DNA from: CAIYUC01 sp963682005
Lineage (GTDB): Bacteria > Bacteroidota > Bacteroidia > Bacteroidales > FEN-979
Reading direction: 5' to 3'
DNA: 64,000 bases
NCBI GenBank assembly: GCA_963682005.1
Contig: OY820914.1
Coordinates: 2,294,001-2,358,000 of the forward strand
Position 1 is the first letter of the stretch; each line of letters starts with the position of its first letter. The notes under the pieces were generated by a model. The model ran no database searches. It was given only the letters and a program-made list of their open reading frames with translations, and had not been told where the DNA came from. The position numbers and the translations under genes were made by a program. This document shows positions 27,384 through 35,027 of the stretch, piece by piece.

Positions 27384-30300
27384 TTATCTTGAAAGCATTA
27401 ATTTTTTAACAACAGAATAGGCTGACGTTTGAATTTTACAATAATAAATGCCGGAAGTCAGGTTGTCAGCATTTACTTCATGTGAATAAAATCCGGCCGG
27501 CTGGTTCGTAGCATCTGAAATAACCCGGATCTGTTTTCCGTATGAATCGAACAACGTGATCTTCACCGATCCTGAATTCTGGGTCGTATAGGAAATAGTA
27601 ACATTATCGCGGAACGGGTTCGGGAAGACAGAAACCATTTTATCAGCTGCAAGATTGTCCAAACCCGTCAACAGGTAAAGGATTGAATTAGAAGGTTCGG
27701 AAAAACAACCGGATACTGCATCAGCAACAACAGCATAATAACTTCCCGAGCAGGTTGGATTGTAGGTCTGCTGGGTGGCGCCGGGTATCAGGGCATTGTT
27801 CATAAACCATTGATTGCCGGCAGCGGCTGAAGATGTGAGCGTATTCCCGTTTTCCGAGATCACCGGGGCTGTTGGAATCGCACTGACTGTGATGGTAATG
27901 GGCGATGATGTTACGGAATTTGTGCCATCATTAACCGTTACGGTGTAAGTAGTATTCTGTGTCGGTGTGCAAACCGGGTTTGCAGAAGTCGGGTTATCAA
28001 GATATGTTGCAGGACTCCACTGGTAAGTGTAGTTTCCTGATCCACCTGTCGGCAGTGCAGTTAGCTGTGATGAGCTTCCCATGCAGACAGTAGGCGGGAA
28101 TGCATTTGCCACAAGTGTGAGCTGGCCTCCGAAGCACTTGATGTCGGCAGCCCAGCCTGATAAGTTCTGGCTGTAATCGGAATGGAAAACAAAGGTGAGG
28201 GCACCTCCCGTAGCTAAAACTGTTCCGGGAGAATTCGTTCCGCACCAGGTGCCGAGAAGAGGGGATGAGGCAGAAGTGCCATCATAGACCTTCAGGTAAT
28301 CATAATTGCAATTGGTCTGATCTTCAATGTCAAAACTGGAAAATATTGCTTTTACGCGGGCACCGGCTGTTCCCGGATTGAATGTCATGGTGAAATCTTC
28401 ATTGTCAATATAGTTGGCATTTTCACCTCCTGAATCAAAGAATGTCGCATTACATGTGGTGGCTGAACCGTTCGTCATATTGAATGAAGGAACCTGTCCG
28501 ATCACCAGGTCAAATGATTCCCCGGTTTCATACTGACTGTTTGTTCCGGCTGTCACCAGATTGTTCAGGTTAATGGTGGTAGCGGCCGGGGTAATTCCAT
28601 TGACCGTTACATGGTAATAACCATTTACCGAGCCATTGACATCAAAAGTGCCCAGGACCTGGTCGGGATCAGAAACGATGATATACGAACCCGATCCGTT
28701 CAGCACCTGGAGATGTCCGATCCCATTGGAAACGGAAGCATGACCGGTGTTGGTTGCCATGATCTTCAGTGTTGCAGTTTCACCTGGATCAAGCACTCCG
28801 TTGTTATTTCCTCCCGGGGCGGGGTCCATGACTGCTAAACCGAGGATATTCAAAGTTGGGGCGTTGAGGGTAAGCCACAGTGTGGAATTCCATGTATTGG
28901 TGCCATCCGTCAGTGTAAGCTGACAATTGACCTTGTGCTGATCGGCAACATTATCTTTTATGATAATGGTAAATGCATCATTACCGGTTATACTTCCACC
29001 GGCCGGTATTGATCCGAAACTGTATGAATTGGACGTGACGGTGACATTCGTGTCGCTGGTTGAAATCGTTCCGACAACATTGGTTGCCTCGAGAACTCCC
29101 ATGTTATGAACTGTCACATTAAGTTTTACAGTCTCACCGAAATCAGCCAGTTGATTGTTGTTTCCACCGTTTGCATCATTGACGGTGAATGTATTCAGCA
29201 CTACATAAGGGCCCGTAGCAGGGATGACCGGGATGCTGGAAATGTTCGGTTTGCGATTCTGCTTTGTAATCACGAGTTTCAGGGGATCCGGAGGAACAAC
29301 CGGCGGGAAGTTCAGGGTAACAATTCCTGTCATGTCCGTGGTCTTTGCATCCAGGAGTATCGTATCCTGAACGGAAAGTGCTACATAAGCATAGGGCTCA
29401 GTTGTTACGGTTAATGAAGATGTGCCGGCAATTACCGGGGTAAGGAATTGGGCAGTCATCGCAGGAGGGATTCCGTAATAAACGGACAATGAAGGATCGC
29501 CAAGTAATGTATATGCTTCCCAGTAGTATTGTTTCATTCCTGAGCTTGATTCTTCAACGGCCATGTTTCCCCCGACAACCATCTGAGCCATTGTAACAGC
29601 CCAGTCGCTGCAAACTTCACTATGATCGTGGAACGTTGCATCATAGGATCCGAGGTGCGTGGCATCGTAAACCGGGTTGGAAACCACTGATTTGAACCCG
29701 ACTCCCCACCAGTAATCTTCATCCCAGTAGGAGTAATCGGAACATCCGATATACCCGAGAGCTCCTTTACCAGTGGCTCTTGTAATTTCTTCAGCAAAGC
29801 ATGTGACGCTGAATTTGGAGGTCAGACAGCAGTTGCCAACCATCAGGCAATATTTGTGGTTATTCTGCAACGGGGCGACATCTGAAATTGAGAATGAAGG
29901 GTCTGCCCAGCCGTCTTCGCTTCCGTGAGCCGTATAATTTGCATAGCCAACACCGTTGGAAACATTCGTATGGATATTGGTTGCATAATTGCCGCCACCC
30001 GGTTCCGGCTGAAGGTAAGTGTGTGAAAGCATGTTGTGGGCAGGGTTGAAATAATAAGTTGTGCCGTAATTGATCTGTCCGTTGCCCCAGGTCATCTGGT
30101 GTGAACCATCGGCCCCGGCAACCATGGTCACCTCGCCAAGGAAAGCATCATTGGGCATGGTATATTTTTCATATTCCAGGGTCTTGTCGATATATGCCTG
30201 CAGTTGTGTAAGATCGTTTGCGGAGAAACGGCCGTAATAAGCTTCCGGGAGGTTGTCTCCTGTATATTCGCCGTATTTCAGGTCTGAAGGGTGGCCTCCT

Positions 30301-31292
30301 GTTGTGAAAGCCGGGATCTGGGCCACATCACCGACAAGAAGAACATATGTTTGAGGTTCAAAACCTGAAGGAGGGTTCGTATACAGGCCTGCGAGGTAAT
30401 TATGGATGGAAGTGGTGGTGGTTCCGACGGCAGGATTACTTGTATAAGCCTGGATCACTTTGAACCCTTTCTGGGTTTTCCACTGGATGAACGGTTGCAA
30501 TGCAGCCTGGAATGAGGGAGCAGCAATGATTACATAGGTTTGCGGCCCGGAAGTGATCAGTGAATCGGGCGCTTTGAAATTCGGGATCTGGTTGTAATTG
30601 TTCATGAAAAAAGATGATCCGTATTTCTTTTTCATCTGGAGGGTTGCAGGAACATTACCATTTTTGAAAGTAATGGTAGCTTCGAATCCCAGGTAAACCT
30701 TTATTTTGCCGGTTACCGGGTTGTAGGAAACCGGGGAAATATCGAGCCGGGCAATGTTGGCAGCCCTGAGGATACCGACTGGCGTGACTGTCACAAGGGG
30801 CTGTCCTGAAAAATCATTTTTCTGATATGCGGCGGTATTATAAACAAAAGGAACCTGGTCAGGATCCGTGATGTTTTTACTTAGGGGTGCCTGTGCAGGA
30901 ATGAGCTGGGTGCTGATCCCTTCTGCCGCAAGGTCGAATTCCTTTTCAGTCAGGTATGAATACGTGATCTCAAAGGTGCAATTCAGCGGTACCTCGATCA
31001 ACTTATGGTAAACCGGTAGTTTCGGATCACCTACACGGTTTGAATATCCAAACCCCTGGACATTGAATTCGGTAAATGAACCGAGCCTGGTTTGAATTTC
31101 CCTGAACTGAATGGCTGACAAGGTTTGAGTAAATGTCAGCTTCTGATAATTGTTCTCAGTGTAATTGACTTCGGTCTTGCCATTGTTTATCCTGATCTCT
31201 CCGGCAAATACCTTCACGGAGAATAAGATGACAAAAAGCAGCAGACCTGCTCCGGCTTTCCTTGAAAACCGCATTGATAAACGTTTTTTCAT
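27384..31292 (-). CDS. gingipain-type (C25) cysteine peptidase with CUB-like and T9SS domains
   Basis: 1302 aa from the ATG at 31290-31292; a longer in-frame start would put 18 residues before a normal signal peptide and overlap the promoter. Signal peptide ends VFAG near 31. The C25 domain covers about 250-620, with catalytic His456 in YTAHGS and Cys489, the second Cys of GNCC, 33 apart. CARDB-like segments are at about 690-925. A CUB-like domain about 950-1055 shows CNATF, NYDYLKVYDG and a closing IKC. A PKD/Ig-like stretch with YQWSPATYL and a type A sorting domain (VFPNPFRDNVTI to KKLMLSR) end the protein. It is a surface protease, paralogous to the next gene in the operon direction. Confidence 0.9.
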   Translation of the reverse strand: MKKRLSMRFSRKAGAGLLLFVILFSVKVFAGEIRINNGKTEVNYTENNYQKLTFTQTLSAIQFREIQTRLGSFTEFNVQGFGYSNRVGDPKLPVYHKLIEVPLNCTFEITYSYLTEKEFDLAAEGISTQLIPAQAPLSKNITDPDQVPFVYNTAAYQKNDFSGQPLVTVTPVGILRAANIARLDISPVSYNPVTGKIKVYLGFEATITFKNGNVPATLQMKKKYGSSFFMNNYNQIPNFKAPDSLITSGPQTYVIIAAPSFQAALQPFIQWKTQKGFKVIQAYTSNPAVGTTTTSIHNYLAGLYTNPPSGFEPQTYVLLVGDVAQIPAFTTGGHPSDLKYGEYTGDNLPEAYYGRFSANDLTQLQAYIDKTLEYEKYTMPNDAFLGEVTMVAGADGSHQMTWGNGQINYGTTYYFNPAHNMLSHTYLQPEPGGGNYATNIHTNVSNGVGYANYTAHGSEDGWADPSFSISDVAPLQNNHKYCLMVGNCCLTSKFSVTCFAEEITRATGKGALGYIGCSDYSYWDEDYWWGVGFKSVVSNPVYDATHLGSYDATFHDHSEVCSDWAVTMAQMVVGGNMAVEESSSGMKQYYWEAYTLLGDPSLSVYYGIPPAMTAQFLTPVIAGTSSLTVTTEPYAYVALSVQDTILLDAKTTDMTGIVTLNFPPVVPPDPLKLVITKQNRKPNISSIPVIPATGPYVVLNTFTVNDANGGNNNQLADFGETVKLNVTVHNMGVLEATNVVGTISTSDTNVTVTSNSYSFGSIPAGGSITGNDAFTIIIKDNVADQHKVNCQLTLTDGTNTWNSTLWLTLNAPTLNILGLAVMDPAPGGNNNGVLDPGETATLKIMATNTGHASVSNGIGHLQVLNGSGSYIIVSDPDQVLGTFDVNGSVNGYYHVTVNGITPAATTINLNNLVTAGTNSQYETGESFDLVIGQVPSFNMTNGSATTCNATFFDSGGENANYIDNEDFTMTFNPGTAGARVKAIFSSFDIEDQTNCNYDYLKVYDGTSASSPLLGTWCGTNSPGTVLATGGALTFVFHSDYSQNLSGWAADIKCFGGQLTLVANAFPPTVCMGSSSQLTALPTGGSGNYTYQWSPATYLDNPTSANPVCTPTQNTTYTVTVNDGTNSVTSSPITITVSAIPTAPVISENGNTLTSSAAAGNQWFMNNALIPGATQQTYNPTCSGSYYAVVADAVSGCFSEPSNSILYLLTGLDNLAADKMVSVFPNPFRDNVTISYTTQNSGSVKITLFDSYGKQIRVISDATNQPAGFYSHEVNADNLTSGIYYCKIQTSAYSVVKKLMLSR

Positions 31293-31343
31293 GTTTCTGA
31301 TTAGGTTTGGTATTGAATTTACTATTTCTATCCAAAAGTTCAA

Positions 31344-31351
31344 CAAATATA
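31344..31351 (-). promoter_or_regulatory. -7 box TATATTTG for the C25 pair
   Basis: On the minus strand 31351-31344 reads TATATTTG, 51 nt before the start of the first C25 gene. No convincing -33 TTG. Confidence 0.45.
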
Positions 31352-31429
31352 AGAAAAATAGTATTTGTATTCAGGAAATTAGGATTTTCCGGTAAATTTT
31401 TCTGTGAGAAGGATCGCGAGGTCAGGATA

Positions 31430-31601
31430 TAAGGTCATCGGGTCATCAAGTCATCGGGTCATCAAGTCATCGGGTCATAATTCCTAATTCAAACTCATAA
31501 TTCATAATTAAACCACAAGGTCACAAGGTCACAGAGCAACAGAATATTATTTTTCACTATTTTGCCATTTTGCCATTTTGCCATTTTGCTATTTTGCTAT
31601 T
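31430..31601. repeat. three adjacent short-tandem-repeat arrays
   Basis: This is most of a 313-nt gap without genes. At 31430-31479, GGTCATC(G/A)(G/A) units repeat about five times. At 31511-31540, CACAAGGT units. At 31557-31601, TTTTGCCA/TTTTGCTA octamers repeat five or six times. Unit sequences are unrelated. The arrays lie downstream of the LolC/E gene stop, between it and the C25 promoter. Confidence 0.85.
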
Positions 31602-31605
31602 TAAA

Positions 31606-32844
31606 TCAGGACCTCTGATAGATTGAGGAAACACTGATCTTCTTAATGTTGTGAACGGGGTACCAGGCTGCGATCAGGCCGATGCCTATGACGGTGAGAA
31701 AGACCAGGAGAAAATCGGTGAGTTCCATATGAACGGGGTAGGAGCTTATCACGAATGTGCTCCCGGCATCCCCCAGGCGGATAAATCCGAAGACTTGCTG
31801 CAGCCAGCAGATGATTCCGCCAAGAACGATCCCGGAAAGTGCTCCGACCAATGAGATCAGGATGCCTTCGGCAAGAAAGATCCTCCGGATCAGGGTTTGT
31901 GAGGCACCAAGACATTGCAGCACTGCGATGTCTTTCTTTTTGTCGAGGATCAGCATGGAAAGCGACCCGATGACATTGAATGTTGCAATGAAGAGAATGA
32001 AGGAAAGGATGAGGAAAATGGCCCATTTCTCTGACTTCATGATCTTAAAAAGGAATTCCTGCTGCTGAAAGCGGTTTTTGACCACGAATTTGTTGCCTGC
32101 CAGTTTCGCGATCTCTCTCTGTATCTGATCCGCATCAAATCCTTTATGAATGCCAATTTCCAGGCTTGTAACCTCATTGTGATAATCGAGCAGCTTTTTA
32201 ACGAAACGGATGGGCAGGATCACAAATTTTGTATCAAAATCCTCCTGGACGGAAAAAAATCCGGAAGGGAAGATCACATCGCTGCTGAAGGCATTGTCTG
32301 GAATTCCTGAGAAGCTGGCATCTCTTCGCGGAACAAACAATACCAGGGGATTCTGGAAATCCAGCAGGTTCGCACCCAGGTAATAGGCAATCCCGTATCC
32401 CAGCACGCAAAAATCCTTGTCGCCATCCTGGAGAACGAACTTTCCGTCCGACATGAGGCTGTCCATCCTGATCATTCGCTGAAAATCCTCACTCACCCCC
32501 TTCATGGTCACGATGTACTGCTTGTCCTTGTACTTCATCAGAGCGTTTTCCTCGATCACTTCTGTCAGGGCAAGTACGCCGGGGATCTTCCTGATCTGCG
32601 CCTCAGGGATTTCTGTGGTCAGAAAGGTCTTGCCCTGTTTTGGCGTTACCTGGAAATCGGGATCGAATGAATTGAAGAGAGAAATAACCAGGATCTGGAA
32701 GCCGTTGAAAACAGAGAGGACAATGATCAGCGCCATGGTACCGATGGTGACGCCTGCGACCGAGATACCGGAAATGATGTTAATGATGTTGTGAGATTTT
32801 TTCGAAACGAGGTAACGGCGAGCGATATATAGGGAGAAGTTCAA
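31606..32844 (-). CDS. LolC/LolE-family lipoprotein-releasing ABC permease
   Basis: 412 aa. MNFSLYIARRYLVSKKSHNIINIIS is the standard N-terminus. A first membrane helix (about 22-48) is followed by a MacB-like periplasmic domain (about 50-265) and three C-terminal helices with the FtsX fold (WAIFLILSFILFIATFNVIGSLSMLILDKKKDIAVLQ...LGAS). It pulls mature lipoproteins from the inner membrane for transfer to LolA. The ATPase LolD is not adjacent. It is the last gene of an rbfA-methyltransferase-lolC/E run; the gap to the methyltransferase is 31 nt. Confidence 0.9.
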   Translation of the reverse strand: MNFSLYIARRYLVSKKSHNIINIISGISVAGVTIGTMALIIVLSVFNGFQILVISLFNSFDPDFQVTPKQGKTFLTTEIPEAQIRKIPGVLALTEVIEENALMKYKDKQYIVTMKGVSEDFQRMIRMDSLMSDGKFVLQDGDKDFCVLGYGIAYYLGANLLDFQNPLVLFVPRRDASFSGIPDNAFSSDVIFPSGFFSVQEDFDTKFVILPIRFVKKLLDYHNEVTSLEIGIHKGFDADQIQREIAKLAGNKFVVKNRFQQQEFLFKIMKSEKWAIFLILSFILFIATFNVIGSLSMLILDKKKDIAVLQCLGASQTLIRRIFLAEGILISLVGALSGIVLGGIICWLQQVFGFIRLGDAGSTFVISSYPVHMELTDFLLVFLTVIGIGLIAAWYPVHNIKKISVSSIYQRS

Positions 32845-32875
32845 GGAGTCCTGTTTTATGATTGTGATCCGGCGG

Positions 32876-33685
32876 TCATTTCCAGGCTTTCACGATCAGC
32901 CCTGTTCCTGAACGGTGCTGTAGCCTGACATCAAGGTAGTTGAAAACAAGTGCTATCCAGAACGTCAGAAGGTAATAAAAAGGAAGAATGATAAAAAAGA
33001 GCCTGGATGTATTCAGCATCAGGATCGGGTATTTCATGGAAAGGCGCCAGCCGATCTGACCGGGTTTTCCATAGGAATACCGTGCCGAGGTCCTGGTAAA
33101 CCCTGATCTTTTCAGCTTTTCCTGGATATCGGTGATGTTGTATCCGTCCCGGACATGTTCATCGATGAATGAATGTTCCTCATCGTGGTCATGAACATCT
33201 GAGCCGCCCTGGTCGGAAGGAGTGGAGATCAGCACCATGCCGTCTTGCGTCAGGGAATCGTAAAAATTCCGGAACACCAGTTCATCTTCAAGAATATGTT
33301 CCATAACGTCAACGGAAAGGATCAGGTCATACTTGTCAGGATCTTTGAAGATCGTCAGGTCGGCGGGTTCGAAAAGCACATTCTTTCGTCCACGGGCAGT
33401 GAAGAAGGCATTGCAGTCGTCAATCTGTTCCGTCTTTACATCCACCGCTTTTATCAGCCAGTTCCTGTTCATTCCCGACATGAAAAAGGAATATTGTCCG
33501 AAACCGGAGCCGGCATCAAGGATGACCTGCTTCGACTTCCTGTTTTTGCTCCATGCCCTGATCTCCTTCTTTACATGCCAGGTCCTGAGCAGGAGAATAT
33601 CCAGCATCTTATAAAACAAGACCCGCAGGAATGGGCTTTTGTTGAATGTGTTGCCTAAGGTTCGCTTTATCGGATCGTATTGCAT
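32876..33685 (-). CDS. class I SAM-dependent methyltransferase
   Basis: 269 aa. Motif I is VILDAGSGFGQYSFF (about 54-68); acidic residues after strand 2 (AVDVKTEQIDDC) and the motif near DLILSVDVMEHI follow, as in the Methyltransf_11/UbiE-like fold. A hydrophobic segment near the C-terminus (about 226-255) suggests membrane association. The substrate is not known; similar proteins act on quinones, lipids or sugars. It begins 3 nt after the rbfA stop, so it is cotranscribed with it. Confidence 0.82.
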   Translation of the reverse strand: MQYDPIKRTLGNTFNKSPFLRVLFYKMLDILLLRTWHVKKEIRAWSKNRKSKQVILDAGSGFGQYSFFMSGMNRNWLIKAVDVKTEQIDDCNAFFTARGRKNVLFEPADLTIFKDPDKYDLILSVDVMEHILEDELVFRNFYDSLTQDGMVLISTPSDQGGSDVHDHDEEHSFIDEHVRDGYNITDIQEKLKRSGFTRTSARYSYGKPGQIGWRLSMKYPILMLNTSRLFFIILPFYYLLTFWIALVFNYLDVRLQHRSGTGLIVKAWK

Positions 33686-33688
33686 ACG

Positions 33689-34030
33689 TTAAGGTTGATG
33701 CAGCAGGTTGTCAATGTTCTCAATATAATCGAGTGAATCGTCAAGAAAAAAATGAAGTTCGGGAATGATCCGCAGCTGGTTATGGATGCGTGTGCCAAGC
33801 TGGTACCTGATCTCCCGTGTATGGATGCGGATCTTTTCCAGCAGTGCATTTTTATCGCTGGTGACAAAAATGCTCAGGTATATTTTGGCGATCGAGATGT
33901 CTTTGGTAACAGTTACCTTGGTGACGGTGATCATTGCCCCGTCAAAAAGATTGCGGCTTTCAAGCTGAAAGATCACTCCCAGGTCTTTCTGGATCAGCCT
34001 TGCGATTTTATTCTGGCGTGTGGATTCCAT
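33689..34030 (-). CDS. rbfA: 30S ribosome-binding factor A
   Basis: 113 aa, the normal length. It matches RbfA across its length: R-x-x-K-I-A-R-x-I-Q-K-D-L at the start, the V-T-V-T-K-D-x-S-x-A-x-I-Y-L-S strand, and R-x-Q-L-G-T-R-I-x-x-Q-x-R-x-x-P-E-L-x-F-x-x-D near the C-terminus. It is a KH-fold factor that assists 16S 5'-end processing and 30S maturation. The TATCTTTG box ends only 4 nt before the ATG, so the mRNA may be leaderless. In many genomes rbfA sits by infB/truB; here it heads an operon with a methyltransferase and LolC/E. Confidence 0.95.
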   Translation of the reverse strand: MESTRQNKIARLIQKDLGVIFQLESRNLFDGAMITVTKVTVTKDISIAKIYLSIFVTSDKNALLEKIRIHTREIRYQLGTRIHNQLRIIPELHFFLDDSLDYIENIDNLLHQP

Positions 34031-34034
34031 AAGG

Positions 34035-34042
34035 CAAAGATA
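34035..34042 (-). promoter_or_regulatory. -7 box TATCTTTG directly before rbfA
   Basis: On the minus strand 34042-34035 reads TATCTTTG, 4 nt from the ATG at 34030. By the tRNA-Arg spacing, transcription would start at or near the first base of the start codon. Confidence 0.55.
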
Positions 34043-34063
34043 AAGAAAAAACGAACGGGAACA

Positions 34064-34183
34064 TTAGTTTTTTCGATCCTTGTCCTGAGGATCAAGCTTG
34101 TTGATCATTTTCCACTGGCTTCGCACCTGGAGGATGCAGAAGAAATTGTTGAATGCCTTCTTTGAAACGAAGATGGAGTTCAT
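34064..34183 (-). CDS. possible 39-aa small protein (uncertain)
   Basis: ATG at 34181-34183; an in-frame TTG at 34255 would extend it to 63 aa. Codon third positions favour C/G as in the neighbouring genes (AAC, ATC, TTC, CAG, AAG), which is the only support. The peptide (MNSIFVSKKAFNNFF, ending DPQDKDRKN) has no family I recognise. It may be a small protein, or the tail of a gene whose 5' part has been lost, because an in-frame stop lies just upstream of 34255. Confidence 0.3.
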   Translation of the reverse strand: MNSIFVSKKAFNNFFCILQVRSQWKMINKLDPQDKDRKN

Positions 34184-34241
34184 CAGGATGTTTCCGTAGG
34201 TATATCCTGTTTTATCGCCGGGGAATTGAATCGTAATTTTA

Positions 34242-34255
34242 TTGATATATATCAA
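34242..34255. promoter_or_regulatory. FNR-type palindrome TTGATATATATCAA
   Basis: Perfect inverted repeat, extending to 16 bp as ATTGATATATATCAAT (34241-34256). It equals the CRP/FNR-family consensus TTGAT-N4-ATCAA. Its centre is 27 nt before the centre of the TAATTTTG box at 34272-34279, so it occupies the -33 region of that promoter. Confidence 0.5.
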
Positions 34256-34271
34256 TCCCCCGAAAGAATAT

Positions 34272-34279
34272 TAATTTTG
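34272..34279 (+). promoter_or_regulatory. -7 box TAATTTTG before the YdeI-like gene
   Basis: Exact TAnnTTTG match with no TTG at the usual -33 distance. The FNR-type palindrome lies there instead, suggesting activator- or repressor-controlled transcription of the gene at 34394. Confidence 0.45.
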
Positions 34280-34316
34280 CATGTGAATAACATTGTATCC
34301 TCTAAATGACCTGGCC

Positions 34317-34397
34317 ATGAATGATGAAAAGAATGTAACAGACTGGTCCGGGTTTCCTTCATTGGCGGGGGGTATTGCTGTATTTGTATCTATATGA
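34317..34397 (+). CDS. possible 26-aa leader peptide coupled to the YdeI-like gene
   Basis: ATG 34317 to TGA 34397; the stop overlaps the next start as ATGA (34394-34397). The peptide begins MNDEKNVTDW and ends IAVFVSI. No known family. The overlap suggests translational coupling, but an open frame this short can arise by chance. Confidence 0.3.
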   Translation: MNDEKNVTDWSGFPSLAGGIAVFVSI

Positions 34398-34972
34398 ACG
34401 ATCCCGTACTTGTATATTTCGCCTGGCGTGAAGAGTGGCGTCGATGGCTTGAATTAAACCACGACAAAGCAAAAGAAGTGTGGCTGGTCTACTATAAAAA
34501 GCCATCCGGTAAGCCACGCATTTCTTATGAGGATGCCGTAGAAGAGGCGCTCTGCTTCGGATGGGTTGACAGCCTTGTCAAAAAGCTTGATGACGAAAGG
34601 TATGCACAAAAATTCACCCCGAGAAAAAATACGAGCAAATGGTCGCAGTCTAACCTGCGGCGGATAAAAAAACTGATGGCTGAAGGAAGGATGACGGCTG
34701 CCGGTATGGCGAAGTACGAATGTGTTGTTGAAAACCCCGAACGGATCCTGCCGGAGCGAACCCCGTCCACACGCATCGATTTCCCTGATGACCTGATTCA
34801 GGAACTGGACAGTGACCTTCTTGCCCGGGACAATTTCCTGGGATATTCACAGTCTTACCAGGATCTCTGCCTGCGGTGGATCAATGCAGCAAAGAAAGGA
34901 GAAACGCGGGCCGGAAGGATCGCAGAAGTCGTTGAACTTGCCGGCCAGGGCAGGAAAATCGGGCTTAAGTAA
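34394..34972 (+). CDS. YdeI/OmpD-associated family protein
   Basis: 192 aa. The N-terminal half shows the family signature: WLELNHDKAKEVWLVYYKKPSG, SYEDAVEEALCFGWVDS, and YAQKFTPRKNTSKWSQSN. The C-terminal part (about 110-190) is the short helical OmdA tail. Members are small cytosolic proteins, annotated as bacteriocin-protection proteins on limited evidence; the biochemical role is unknown. Context: an FNR-type palindrome and a possible leader peptide upstream, an ABC exporter downstream with its own promoter. Confidence 0.88.
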   Translation: MNDPVLVYFAWREEWRRWLELNHDKAKEVWLVYYKKPSGKPRISYEDAVEEALCFGWVDSLVKKLDDERYAQKFTPRKNTSKWSQSNLRRIKKLMAEGRMTAAGMAKYECVVENPERILPERTPSTRIDFPDDLIQELDSDLLARDNFLGYSQSYQDLCLRWINAAKKGETRAGRIAEVVELAGQGRKIGLK

Positions 34973-35014
34973 GCAGGACCCGCGGAGCTTGTTTTTTGTT
35001 CTGTCAAAACATTC

Positions 35015-35022
35015 TATCTTTG
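35015..35022 (+). promoter_or_regulatory. -7 box TATCTTTG before the ABC exporter
   Basis: Exact match 5 nt before the GTG at 35028, which again implies a leaderless or nearly leaderless mRNA. Confidence 0.5.
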
Positions 35023-35027
35023 TTCCT

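Noticed and set aside
34812..35027. Longer N-terminus for the ABC exporter
   Set aside because: It overlaps the YdeI-like gene, is unlike any exporter, and a promoter box lies just before GTG 35028.
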